Positions 50,734 through 59,046 of a stretch of 64,000 nt of DNA are shown in pieces; the first letter of the stretch is position 1; every line of letters starts with the position of its first letter. A program made the translations under genes and the position numbers. The stretch is taken from the NCBI RefSeq assembly GCF_944387275.1, contig NZ_CALXEG010000003.1:50279-114278 (forward strand), given 5' to 3'. The DNA comes from an uncultured Pseudoflavonifractor sp. (lineage in GTDB: Bacteria; Bacillota; Clostridia; Oscillospirales; Oscillospiraceae). The notes beneath the pieces were generated by a model. The model searched no databases, was not told the DNA's origin, and was given only the letters and a program-made list of their open reading frames with translations.

Positions 50734-53187
50734 TTATTTCAAAAGTTCCACCAGTCGGCTGCGCCGGTCAATATTGGTTTTGTTGAAAATACTGCGGATG
50801 TGGCTCTTCACGGTCTCCTCGGAGATAAAGAGCTTTTCGGCAATCTCCCTGTTGCGCAGTCCGGCCGCCGCCAGCTGGGCCACCTCCCGTTCCCGCTCGG
50901 TCAGCTCGCTCATCTGCTCCGGATACTTCTCCAGCATGTAGAAAATCCGGCTCTCCTCCGCCTTGGTATAGTGGATCTCCAGGGCCTTGATCTCCTGGAT
51001 GGCCTTGCCGTGCTTTTTCTTCATGGAGGGAAGGAGGAACAAAATGGACAGATACTTTCGGAAACAGGCCAGGAAGGTATAGTTTTTGTCCTGTTCGGCC
51101 AGGGTCAGGGACTGATCCAGCCACTCTGCCGCCCGGTTGGGCAGTCCGACGGCCAGATAGCACAGCGCCAGCCCCACGCACATGAAATTGCGGGTGGACA
51201 GGGAGATGAGGCGGCTGTCCAGAGACAGGGACGCCTCCACGCTGGCGATGGCCCGCTTGTACTCCTTGCGCAGGATCAGGTCGGTGATGCGGTTGGTCTT
51301 GGCCATAAAGTTGGTGAAGGTCAGGTCGTTGAGCATATCCGCCGGACCCCGGGCCCACACCGCGGACCGGTCGGGCTCCATCATCAGGCCCAGGAGATAG
51401 CCGCGCACGGTCTCGGCCATCTGGGTGTTGATGGCCGTGTGCCGGAGGAAGGGATAGGCCAGGGCCTTGTTCTCCAGGTATTCAACGGCCTTCTGGAGGG
51501 AGATCATGTCCGACTGATAGATGGCGTTGATGCCCAGCAGCAGCGCCGCGCCGTAGGTCACGCTGGCGTTCTGCCAGCGCTCTGAGAGCATCGCCGCCTT
51601 GTGGGCGTAGATATCCGACTCGTCGAACCGGCCCTGTACGCTGAGCGCCTCCCCCAGATACATCTCATAGGCCCCCGCGCCGTGGTGGTTCGTCAGGCGG
51701 TTGTAGACCTCCAGCATGTCCCGCAGCTCCTCGGCCGTCTCCATCATCCGCCCCGGCGTCCGGTAGAACAGATACCACATGGAGGGCGTGCCGAACATAT
51801 AGGGCTCCCTGGGCGTGAAGATCCGGGAGGGCTCTGTCATCAGGCCGTCCGCCGCCAGGTAATGCGCTTTCATCCCGGCGATATCGGGGAACGCCCGGAA
51901 GGCGGCCACAATATGCCACTCGCCCATCAGCTGGGGGCTTCCATCTTTCTCTATAATAGTTCGGCACCGCTCCAGCACCGCAGAAAAGCCGTCAAAATCA
52001 GTGCCCGCGAACAGGGCCACACACAGCCGCAGCATGGACAGCGGATAGGCCGCCAGCAGTTGGTCGGAGCAGCGCGCCAGCACCGTCTGGGCAAGGGCTG
52101 TATAGCTAGTATTGCCGAACTTCTCATTGAGCAGCCCGGTCAGCTCGCAGGAGAAGAGCTTTTCGTCATTTCCAGCCTGGAAAAAGCACTCCACCGCCTT
52201 TTTATTGCTGCCCGCTCTGTGGTAGATCTCGCCCGCAGCCTCGTAGACCTGGCTGCGGAGCTCAGCAGGCGCGGTGTTGAGCATTCTCAGCAGGAAATGG
52301 CGCAGCAGCTCATGGGGATAGCTGGTCCGCTCCCGCTGGTCATGGTGCATCAGCGGGATGCGCACAAGAAGGCCGCTCAGGGCCTCCTCCTGGCCGGGTG
52401 CGATCTCCGGCAGCTGCTCCTCCCGGATGTAATCAAACACCGCCACCCGCAGAAGCATCTTTTGCTCCTCACCGGAGAGTTTTCCCCAGAAAAACTCATG
52501 CAGCAGCTCATCCATGTCCTGAAATTCCGGCAGGCCTCCGCCGTCCTGGCACAGGTGCTCAAAATACAGCGACACAGCGGCAGCCCAGCCCTCTGTGTTC
52601 CGGTAAATGGTCTCTGTCTGCTGCTTCGTCAGGCTCAGACCCAGCTGCTGGCCGTATTCCGCAATGTTTTTCCGGTTGAGCAGCAGGTCCCGCGACGAAA
52701 AACGGCACACATTGGTGGTATTCTCAAAAACCGCGCGGAGCTTTCCGAAGTTCTGGGAGATGAGGATCACATGCAGCTCGTCTCGCCTGCGGTCCGCCAT
52801 GGCCTGCAGGAGCGGCAGAGGCCAGTTGTCCCCTATCAGCTGGAAATTGTCCAGAATCAGGTAGCAGGGCTCAGAGACATGGAGATTGGCCAGGATATCC
52901 GCCGCAATGCTGACATTGCTCCGGTTCAGAAAGCCCAGCTGCCGCAGGGCGGCGCCTGTGCCCGGGTCCAGCTGTCCAATCTGCCGGATGAACCAGTCCA
53001 GGCTTGTGTCCTGAAGACAGCTCACCGCCGTAAACCAATGGATCTGCTCCGAAGGCACTTCGCGCATCGCCCAACGGACGGCCGTGGTCTTGCCATATCC
53101 CGCGGGCGCCTCTACCATTACAAGGCCCCGGCAATAAATTTTCGACAGTTTTTGAGATATTTCCTTCGAAAAGTAGAGCTTCTCCAC
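50734..53187 (-). CDS. MalT-like LuxR family transcriptional activator (STAND ATPase)
   Basis: An 817-aa regulator. Walker A APAGYGKTT is at about 27-35, a Walker B-like LILDNFQL lies near 115, and a winged-helix and a TPR-like superhelix fill the middle. The C-terminal LuxR helix-turn-helix is LTEREREVAQLAAAGLRNRE, then AEKLFISEETVKSHIRSIFN. STAND regulators of the MalT group oligomerise on DNA after binding ATP and an inducer. The start is GTG 53187 with AAAGGGAG 7 nt before it. It lies upstream of the SLH operon on the same strand, and the same palindrome precedes both promoters, implying self- and operon activation. Confidence 0.9.
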   Translation of the reverse strand: MEKLYFSKEISQKLSKIYCRGLVMVEAPAGYGKTTAVRWAMREVPSEQIHWFTAVSCLQDTSLDWFIRQIGQLDPGTGAALRQLGFLNRSNVSIAADILANLHVSEPCYLILDNFQLIGDNWPLPLLQAMADRRRDELHVILISQNFGKLRAVFENTTNVCRFSSRDLLLNRKNIAEYGQQLGLSLTKQQTETIYRNTEGWAAAVSLYFEHLCQDGGGLPEFQDMDELLHEFFWGKLSGEEQKMLLRVAVFDYIREEQLPEIAPGQEEALSGLLVRIPLMHHDQRERTSYPHELLRHFLLRMLNTAPAELRSQVYEAAGEIYHRAGSNKKAVECFFQAGNDEKLFSCELTGLLNEKFGNTSYTALAQTVLARCSDQLLAAYPLSMLRLCVALFAGTDFDGFSAVLERCRTIIEKDGSPQLMGEWHIVAAFRAFPDIAGMKAHYLAADGLMTEPSRIFTPREPYMFGTPSMWYLFYRTPGRMMETAEELRDMLEVYNRLTNHHGAGAYEMYLGEALSVQGRFDESDIYAHKAAMLSERWQNASVTYGAALLLGINAIYQSDMISLQKAVEYLENKALAYPFLRHTAINTQMAETVRGYLLGLMMEPDRSAVWARGPADMLNDLTFTNFMAKTNRITDLILRKEYKRAIASVEASLSLDSRLISLSTRNFMCVGLALCYLAVGLPNRAAEWLDQSLTLAEQDKNYTFLACFRKYLSILFLLPSMKKKHGKAIQEIKALEIHYTKAEESRIFYMLEKYPEQMSELTEREREVAQLAAAGLRNREIAEKLFISEETVKSHIRSIFNKTNIDRRSRLVELLK

Positions 53188-53221
53188 TGTCTCACTCCCT
53201 TTCCGCTTTCCTTGACACATT

Positions 53222-53266
53222 ATTATAGCTGAAATTCCCCTCCCTGTCACTCCCGCAAATGGGGGA
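53222..53266 (-). promoter_or_regulatory. LuxR-type box B and luxR promoter
   Basis: The palindrome TCCCGC-AAAT-GGGGGA (53251-53266) abuts -35 GTGACA (53250-53245). A 17-bp spacer and -10 TATAAT (53227-53222) follow. The distance from box edge to -10 is identical to that at box A. Confidence 0.75.
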
Positions 53267-53270
53267 TTTT

Positions 53271-54212
53271 TCATCTCTCCTCCCTGTGCCGCGCCGCCTG
53301 CGGGGAACCGTCTGCCCCCCTGCTGTTCCCCGCGCCGTCCTGAAGGCTCCGGGACAGCAGGTCCAGGAAGTGCCCCAGGGCAGGGTTCCCTTTGCCGGGC
53401 AGACAGGCGGCGCCAAAGGACAGGGGTTTTGCATCCGCCAGCGGGATGTATCGCAGCTGGGGCAGCCTGACCTTGGGAAAGTCGGGGACCAGGGCAATGG
53501 CATAGCCCGCCTCCACCAGGGGATAGATGGCCTCCTGAGTGTCACAGAAGAGGATCTGGCTGGTGTTCCGGCTGCCTATGGCCCTGCCCTGGATCTCAAA
53601 GAGCCCTCTGGGGCAGGCGGGCGGACGGCAGGCCGCCATGCGCCCCGCCTCCTGGAGCTGGCGGATGGTGACCGTCTGTTCCTCCGCCAGCGGGTGGTCC
53701 GGCGCGCAGATGCACATCACCGGGCAGCGCGCCAGCTCCAGATAGCGGGCCTTCTGGGGCGCCGACTCCCGGAAGGTGAACATGAGGTGGATGCTCTCCT
53801 CCTCCAGCAGATTCTCCAGGGCGTCAAAGGGCACCAGCCGCAGAATGGGCAGCACCTCCGGCCTGCTCCGCCGGAGCTGGGCCAGGGCCGGCCGGAGCAG
53901 CCACATCTCCATGGTGTTCCGGCAGCCGATGACCAGGCGCATGGGCGCCTCCTGCCGGCACTCCTTCACTCTGGCCTTGGACAGGGCGGAGATCTTCAGC
54001 AGCTCCCCGGCGTACTGGGTGAAGAGAAATCCCTCCTGGGTCAGGCGAACGCTCTTGCTGGTGCGGTGGAACAGCTTCACCCCCAGCTCGTTCTCCAGGG
54101 TGTTGATCTGGTGGCTCACCGCCGGCTGGGTGATGCACAGGTGCTCCGCCGCCCGGGAGAAGTTCAGGCAGTTGGCCACCTCCATAAAGCACTCCAGCTG
54201 TGTGGTGTTCAT
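53271..54212 (-). CDS. LysR family transcriptional regulator
   Basis: A 313-aa LysR-type regulator. The N-terminal helix-turn-helix is MNTTQLECFMEVANCLNFSR then AAEHLCITQPAVSHQINTLE. The effector domain starts near 92 (MRLVIGCRNTMEMWLLRPAL). The C-terminus is Arg/Gly-rich and extends beyond the usual end. It is divergent from the MarR-ABC operon across 200 bp and upstream of luxR. The real target is unclear; control of the adjacent ABC genes is possible. Confidence 0.9.
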   Translation of the reverse strand: MNTTQLECFMEVANCLNFSRAAEHLCITQPAVSHQINTLENELGVKLFHRTSKSVRLTQEGFLFTQYAGELLKISALSKARVKECRQEAPMRLVIGCRNTMEMWLLRPALAQLRRSRPEVLPILRLVPFDALENLLEEESIHLMFTFRESAPQKARYLELARCPVMCICAPDHPLAEEQTVTIRQLQEAGRMAACRPPACPRGLFEIQGRAIGSRNTSQILFCDTQEAIYPLVEAGYAIALVPDFPKVRLPQLRYIPLADAKPLSFGAACLPGKGNPALGHFLDLLSRSLQDGAGNSRGADGSPQAARHREER

Positions 54213-54288
54213 GTGACTCCCTCTTTCCGGCCCGGTGCGCGTTTTTCACAGAGACTTCGCCTTCCCGCTCGGGCCCTTTGTTCAATTC

Positions 54289-54361
54289 AAAGAATCAATA
54301 AAATTCTTTTATAGAATATAGCACATTTGAATTTCACATGCAAGAATGGCTGTGGTATAAA
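54289..54361 (+). promoter_or_regulatory. marR-ABC promoter region with dyad
   Basis: The dyad AAAGAAT-N7-ATTCTTT (54289-54309) lies upstream of TTCACA (54333-54338), 17 bp, TATAAA (54356-54361). The dyad could be a MarR or LysR site. Confidence 0.5.
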
Positions 54362-54413
54362 CATTGAGGGACAAATAGTTCCGATCCAAACAAATAGAAA
54401 GGCGGGCGGGCAT

Positions 54414-54884
54414 ATGACACAGGTGGATCAGGAGCGGCTGCTCCAGGACGGCAGATGGCTGTACATTCAGCTGGAACAGTGCGTCAGCCGCCGTCTGGCC
54501 CCCAGGGGCATCACAGCCGTTCAGTCCCACATCCTTCTCTTCCTGCTGTGCCGTGAGGAACAGGGCACCCTGCTGACCGACATCCACCGGGCCTTCGGGT
54601 ACTCCATGGCCACCCTTTCGGGCATGGTCAAGCGGCTGCGGGAAAAGGGGTACATTCGGGTGGAGCGCTGCGAGGAGGACGACCGGCGCCGCCTGCTCTT
54701 CGCCACGGAGAAAGCCCGGCAGCTGTGGCCCGCTCTGGAGGAGACCATCCAGGGGGTCCACAGCCGGCTGTACGACGGCTTCTCCCAGGAGGAGCTGAGC
54801 GCCCTGGACCATTTACAGGGAAAGCTGCTGCAAAACCTGTCCGCACTGACAGCGCAATCTCAGAAGGAGGAATCAAAATCGTGA
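54414..54884 (+). CDS. MarR family transcriptional regulator
   Basis: A 156-aa winged-helix regulator (SHILLFLLCREEQGTLLTDI, then HRAFGYSMATLSGMVKRLRE, with the wing VERCEEDDRRRLLFATEKA). ATG 54414 has an AAAGG-type site upstream and gives a normal MarR length; in-frame sequence before it looks untranslated. Its stop overlaps the GTG of the first ABC gene (GTGA), so regulator and exporter are coupled. MarR-led heterodimeric ABC exporters are a common Firmicute drug-efflux arrangement. Confidence 0.9.
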   Translation: MTQVDQERLLQDGRWLYIQLEQCVSRRLAPRGITAVQSHILLFLLCREEQGTLLTDIHRAFGYSMATLSGMVKRLREKGYIRVERCEEDDRRRLLFATEKARQLWPALEETIQGVHSRLYDGFSQEELSALDHLQGKLLQNLSALTAQSQKEESKS

Positions 54885-56620
54885 AAACCGTACTGCGTCA
54901 GCTGGGCCGCTTCAAGCGGGACACCCTCCTGTGCATCGCGATGGCCGCCCTTGAGGTGGTCATGGAGATCCTGCTGCCCTTTATCACCGCCATCATCATC
55001 GACCAGGGGCTGGAGAAGGCCGATCTGCCCACTGTGTACCGCTACGGCATCGTCATGGTGGTGCTGGCCGCCATGAGCCTGCTGTTCGGCGCCCTGGCGG
55101 GAAAATTCGCCGCCAGCGCCTCCTCCGGCCTGGCCGCCAACCTGCGTGAGGCCGTCTACAACAACATCCAGACCTTCTCCTTTTCCAACATCGACAAATT
55201 CAGCGTGCCCGGCCTGGTCACCCGGATGACCACTGATATCACCAACGTGCAGAACGCCTTTATGATGGTCATCCGCATCGCCGTCCGCGCCCCCCTCACC
55301 CTGGTGTTCAGCTATATCATGTGCCTCATCATCAGCCCCAAGCTGAGCCTGACCTTCCTCATCGCGGTGGTCTTCCTCATCGTGGTGCTGGGCGCCATCA
55401 TGACGGTCACCATCAAGATCTTCAACCAGGTGTTCCGCAAGTACGACGACCTGAACGCCAGCGTCCAGGAGAACGTGTCCGCCATCCGGGTGGTGAAGGC
55501 CTTTGTGCGGGAGGATTTTGAGGACGACAAGTTCTCCAAGGCCTCCCACAACCTCTACCGACTGTTCGTCAAGGCCGAGGGCCTGCTGGCCTTCAACAGC
55601 CCCGCCATGATGGTGGCCATGTACTTCTGCATCATCATGGTGTCCTGGCTGGGCGCCCAGTTCATCGTGGGCGGCAGCATGTCCACCGGCGACCTCACCA
55701 GCCTGTTCAGCTACGTCATGTCCCTGCTCATGAGCCTGATGATGCTGTCCATGGTGGTGGTCATGATCAGCATGTCCCTGGCCAGCATCAACCGGATCAG
55801 CGAGGTGCTCCGGGAGACCCCCGACCTGAAGGAGCCGGAGCAGCCCGTCTTCCAGGTGGCCGACGGCAGCATCGACTTCGACCACGTCAGCTTCTCCTAC
55901 AAGCACGGCAGCGGCAAGAACGCCCTGACCGACATCGACCTGCACATCAAGTCCGGCGAGACCATCGGCGTCATCGGCGGCACCGGCGCGGGCAAGAGCA
56001 GCCTGGTGAACCTGATCTGCCGGCTCTACGACGTGGACCAGGGCCAGGTCCGGGTGGGCGGCCTGGACGTGCGGCAGTACGACATGGAGTCCCTGCGCAA
56101 CCAGGTGTCCGTGGTGCTGCAGAAGAACACCCTGTTCTCCGGCACCATTCTGGAAAACCTCCGCTGGGGCAACCCGGACGCCACAGAGGCCGAGTGCGTG
56201 GAGGCCTGCCGGGCGGCCTGCGCCGACGAGTTCATCGACCGCTTCCCCGACGGCTACAACACCCGCATTGAGCGGGGCGGCGCCAACGTGTCCGGCGGCC
56301 AGAAGCAGCGGCTGTGCATCGCCCGGGCCCTGCTGAAGCGCCCCAAGGTGCTGATCCTGGACGACTCCACCTCCGCTGTGGACACCGCCACCGACGCCAA
56401 GATCCGCCGGGCCTTTGCCCAGCGCATCCCCGGCACCACCAAGATCATCATCGCCCAGCGGGTCTCCAGCGTCCAGGACGCCGACCGCATCCTGGTGCTG
56501 GACAACGGCCGCATCGACGGCTTTGACACCCACGAAAATCTCCTGAAGACCAACGCCATCTACCAGGAGATCTATGAGTCCCAGGTCAAGGGCGGCGGCG
56601 ACTTCGACCAGCCCGCCTGA
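54881..56620 (+). CDS. heterodimeric ABC exporter, subunit with degenerate ATPase site
   Basis: A 579-aa half-transporter: six membrane helices (about 17-300), then the ATPase domain with Walker A GGTGAGKSS, Q-loop VVLQKNTLFSG and signature NVSGGQKQR. Walker B reads VLILDDSTSAVD: Asp replaces the catalytic Glu, and the H-loop is IIIAQRVSSV with Gln for His. Its own ATP site is therefore non-hydrolysing, as in BmrC/D- and TM287/288-type exporters. Start GTG 54881 follows AAGGAGG by 10 nt. The partner gene follows after 17 nt. The likely role is multidrug export. Confidence 0.92.
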   Translation: MKTVLRQLGRFKRDTLLCIAMAALEVVMEILLPFITAIIIDQGLEKADLPTVYRYGIVMVVLAAMSLLFGALAGKFAASASSGLAANLREAVYNNIQTFSFSNIDKFSVPGLVTRMTTDITNVQNAFMMVIRIAVRAPLTLVFSYIMCLIISPKLSLTFLIAVVFLIVVLGAIMTVTIKIFNQVFRKYDDLNASVQENVSAIRVVKAFVREDFEDDKFSKASHNLYRLFVKAEGLLAFNSPAMMVAMYFCIIMVSWLGAQFIVGGSMSTGDLTSLFSYVMSLLMSLMMLSMVVVMISMSLASINRISEVLRETPDLKEPEQPVFQVADGSIDFDHVSFSYKHGSGKNALTDIDLHIKSGETIGVIGGTGAGKSSLVNLICRLYDVDQGQVRVGGLDVRQYDMESLRNQVSVVLQKNTLFSGTILENLRWGNPDATEAECVEACRAACADEFIDRFPDGYNTRIERGGANVSGGQKQRLCIARALLKRPKVLILDDSTSAVDTATDAKIRRAFAQRIPGTTKIIIAQRVSSVQDADRILVLDNGRIDGFDTHENLLKTNAIYQEIYESQVKGGGDFDQPA

Positions 56621-56637
56621 AAGGAGGAATCCCCTGT

Positions 56638-58524
56638 ATGAGTGAAACAAAATCCCGGGCCAGCTCCATCCCGGTGCTCCGCCGGGTGGTGCGCTACATG
56701 CTGCGCCTGTATAAGCTGCCCTTTGCACTGGTGCTCCTGTGCATCCTGATCTCCGCCGTGGCCACCGTGGTGGCCGCCACCTTCCCCCAGACCCTGGTGG
56801 ACGACTACATCGCCCCCATGCTCGCCAGCGGCTCCACCGACTTCAGCGGCCTGGCCTCCGCCATTCTCCAGCTGATCGTGCTGCTGATTGTGGGCATTGC
56901 GGCCGCCTTCGGCTACAACCGCATCATGGTCTCGGTCAGCCAGGGCACCATGCTCCACCTGCGCAACGACCTGTTCCGCCGGATGGAGTCCCTGCCCATC
57001 AAGTACTTCGACACCCACGCCCACGGCGACATCATGTCCGTGTACACCAACGATGTGGACACCCTGCGGCAGCTTCTGAGCCAGAGCATCCCCCAGATCA
57101 TCAACTCCTCCATCACCATGGTGGCCACCCTGATCACCATGCTGCTGCTCAACCCCGCCCTCACCGTCATCTCCCTGGTCACGGCCGTGATTATGCTGCT
57201 GGTCACCGCCAAGTTCTCCAGCCTGTCGGGCGCCTACTATGTCCAGCAGCAGAAGAACCTGGGCATTGTGGACGGCTTCATCGAGGAGATGCTGGACGGC
57301 CAGAAGGTAGTCAAGGTATTCTGCCACGAGGAGGCCGCCAAGGCCGACTTCCGCCGGGTCAACGAGGCCCTGCGCCAGAGCGCCGACAAGGCCAACCGCT
57401 ACGCCAACCTGCTCATGCCCATCAACGCCAACATCGGCTGGCTCAGCTACGCCGTGGTGGCCGTGGTGGGCGCCGTCCTGGGCATCAACGGCCTGGCCGG
57501 GGTCACTCTGGGCACGGTCATCACCTTTGTGGGCCTGAACAAGAGCTTTACCCAGCCCATCACCCAGGTGAGCCAGCAGGTGAACTTTGTGGTCACCGCA
57601 GCCGCTGGCGCCCAGCGTGTCTTTGACCTGATGGACCAGACGCCCGAGACCGACGAGGGCTATGTGGAGCTGGTCAACGCCAAGGAGGACGCCCAGGGCC
57701 AGCTCAGCGAGGCGGAGCAGCGCACCAACGTCTGGGCCTGGAAGCACCCCCACAAGGCCGACGGCACCGTGACCTACACCCGCCTGGCCGGCGGCGTGCG
57801 GTTCTTTGACGTGGACTTCGGCTACGACGAGAACAAGCTGGTGCTCCACGACATCACCCTGTGGGCCAAGCCCGGCCAGAAGATCGCCTTCGTGGGCGCC
57901 ACCGGCGCGGGCAAGACCACCATCACCAACCTGATCAACCGGTTCTACGACATTGCCGACGGCAAGATCCGCTACGACGGCATCAACATCAACAAGATCA
58001 AGAAGCCCGACCTGCGCCGGTCCCTGGGCATCGTGCTCCAGGACACCCACCTGTTTACCGGCACCGTGATGGAGAACATCCGGTACGGCAACCTGGACGC
58101 CAGCGACGAGGAGTGCATGGCCGCCGCCCAGCTGGCCAACGCGGACGGCTTCATCCGCCGCCTGCCCGACGGCTACGACACCATGCTCACCGGCGACGGC
58201 GCCAACCTGTCCCAGGGCCAGCGGCAGCTGCTGGCCATCGCCCGGGCCGCCGTGGCCGATCCCCCGGTGCTGATCCTGGACGAGGCCACCTCCTCCATCG
58301 ACACCCGCACCGAGAAGCTGGTCCAGGACGGCATGGACGCCCTGATGACCGGCCGCACCACCTTTGTCATCGCCCACCGGCTCTCCACCGTCCGCAACGC
58401 CGACTGCATCATGGTCATGGAGCAGGGCCGCATCATCGAGCGGGGCACCCACGACGAGCTGATGGAAAAGAAGGGCAAGTACTACCAGCTCTACACCGGC
58501 AACTTCGCCGAGGAGACCGCCTGA
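56638..58524 (+). CDS. heterodimeric ABC exporter, catalytic subunit
   Basis: A 628-aa partner with six membrane helices. A charged insertion of about 45 residues lies between membrane and ATPase parts (near 350-380, LVNAKEDAQGQLSEAEQRTN), typical of this subunit. Walker A is GATGAGKTT, Walker B VLILDEATSSID with catalytic Glu, and H-loop FVIAHRLSTV. Its signature is LSQGQRQ instead of LSGGQ. It would pair with the degenerate Walker site of the first subunit, giving one active and one inactive site in the dimer. AAAGGAGG precedes ATG 56638. The operon ends at a strong hairpin. Confidence 0.92.
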   Translation: MSETKSRASSIPVLRRVVRYMLRLYKLPFALVLLCILISAVATVVAATFPQTLVDDYIAPMLASGSTDFSGLASAILQLIVLLIVGIAAAFGYNRIMVSVSQGTMLHLRNDLFRRMESLPIKYFDTHAHGDIMSVYTNDVDTLRQLLSQSIPQIINSSITMVATLITMLLLNPALTVISLVTAVIMLLVTAKFSSLSGAYYVQQQKNLGIVDGFIEEMLDGQKVVKVFCHEEAAKADFRRVNEALRQSADKANRYANLLMPINANIGWLSYAVVAVVGAVLGINGLAGVTLGTVITFVGLNKSFTQPITQVSQQVNFVVTAAAGAQRVFDLMDQTPETDEGYVELVNAKEDAQGQLSEAEQRTNVWAWKHPHKADGTVTYTRLAGGVRFFDVDFGYDENKLVLHDITLWAKPGQKIAFVGATGAGKTTITNLINRFYDIADGKIRYDGININKIKKPDLRRSLGIVLQDTHLFTGTVMENIRYGNLDASDEECMAAAQLANADGFIRRLPDGYDTMLTGDGANLSQGQRQLLAIARAAVADPPVLILDEATSSIDTRTEKLVQDGMDALMTGRTTFVIAHRLSTVRNADCIMVMEQGRIIERGTHDELMEKKGKYYQLYTGNFAEETA

Positions 58525-58547
58525 CCTGCGCTTTTGCCCATCTGACT

Positions 58548-58582
58548 GCCGGCTTCGGAATCAATTCCGAAGCCGGCTTTAT
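58548..58582 (+). terminator. terminator of the marR-ABC operon
   Basis: A 14-bp perfect stem (58548-58561 with 58564-58577) followed by TTTATT. Confidence 0.8.
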
Positions 58583-58588
58583 TCTCTC

Positions 58589-58637
58589 TTGACAGCGCGC
58601 TTTCCCGGCGCTATAATAAATCAAGATTTTTGGATTT
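58589..58637 (+). promoter_or_regulatory. arsR promoter and ArsR operator copy 1
   Basis: Consensus TTGACA (58589-58594), 17 bp, TATAAT (58612-58617). The operator AAATC-N10-GATTT (58618-58637) covers the transcription start. Confidence 0.85.
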
Positions 58638-58648
58638 GAGGTGTGCAC

Positions 58649-58960
58649 ATGGCCACAGTATACGAGGAGCGGGCCGCGGTGTTCAAGGCCCTGTGCGACC
58701 CCCGGCGGCAGCAGATTCTGGAGCTGCTGCGGGGCGGTGAAATCTGCGCCTGCAAGCTGACTGAGGCCCTGGGCATGCCCCAGTCCTCCCTGTCCTACCA
58801 CATGAAAATTCTCTGTGAATCAGGCATTGTGGTGGGCCGCGAGGAGGGCAAGTGGACCCACTACCGCATCAGTCCCCAGGGCAGCGCCAACGCCGTGGAG
58901 CTGCTGCAGGAGATCACCGGCGCAGCGGAGGGGCAGAACCCCTGCTGCTGCTGCAAGTGA
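58649..58960 (+). CDS. arsR: ArsR/SmtB family metalloregulator
   Basis: A 103-aa repressor. The winged helix spans LCDPRRQQILELLRGGEICA then LTEALGMPQSSLSYHMKILC. Helix alpha-3 carries EICACKL with C33 and C35, the site used by As(III)-sensing ArsR, and the C-terminus ends in PCCCCK with four more Cys, which could widen metal binding. ATG at 58649 is chosen with GAGGTG upstream. A terminator follows, yet an identical operator precedes the next gene, so arsR and the permease operon are controlled together but transcribed separately. Confidence 0.92.
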   Translation: MATVYEERAAVFKALCDPRRQQILELLRGGEICACKLTEALGMPQSSLSYHMKILCESGIVVGREEGKWTHYRISPQGSANAVELLQEITGAAEGQNPCCCCK

Positions 58961-58971
58961 CGGAATATCCC

Positions 58972-58998
58972 ACGCCACCCGGAACGGTGGCGTTTTTT
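58972..58998 (+). terminator. terminator of arsR
   Basis: An 8-bp stem (58972-58979 with 58986-58993) followed by six T. Confidence 0.8.
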
Positions 58999-59008
58999 CC
59001 GGGATTTC

Positions 59009-59028
59009 AAATCGAAAATTTTTGATTT
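59009..59028 (+). promoter_or_regulatory. ArsR operator copy 2
   Basis: AAATC-N10-GATTT, the same arms and spacing as 58618-58637, 18 nt before the permease start. The promoter elements around it are not clear. Confidence 0.75.
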
Positions 59029-59046
59029 ATTGGTTTAGGAGGCGCT

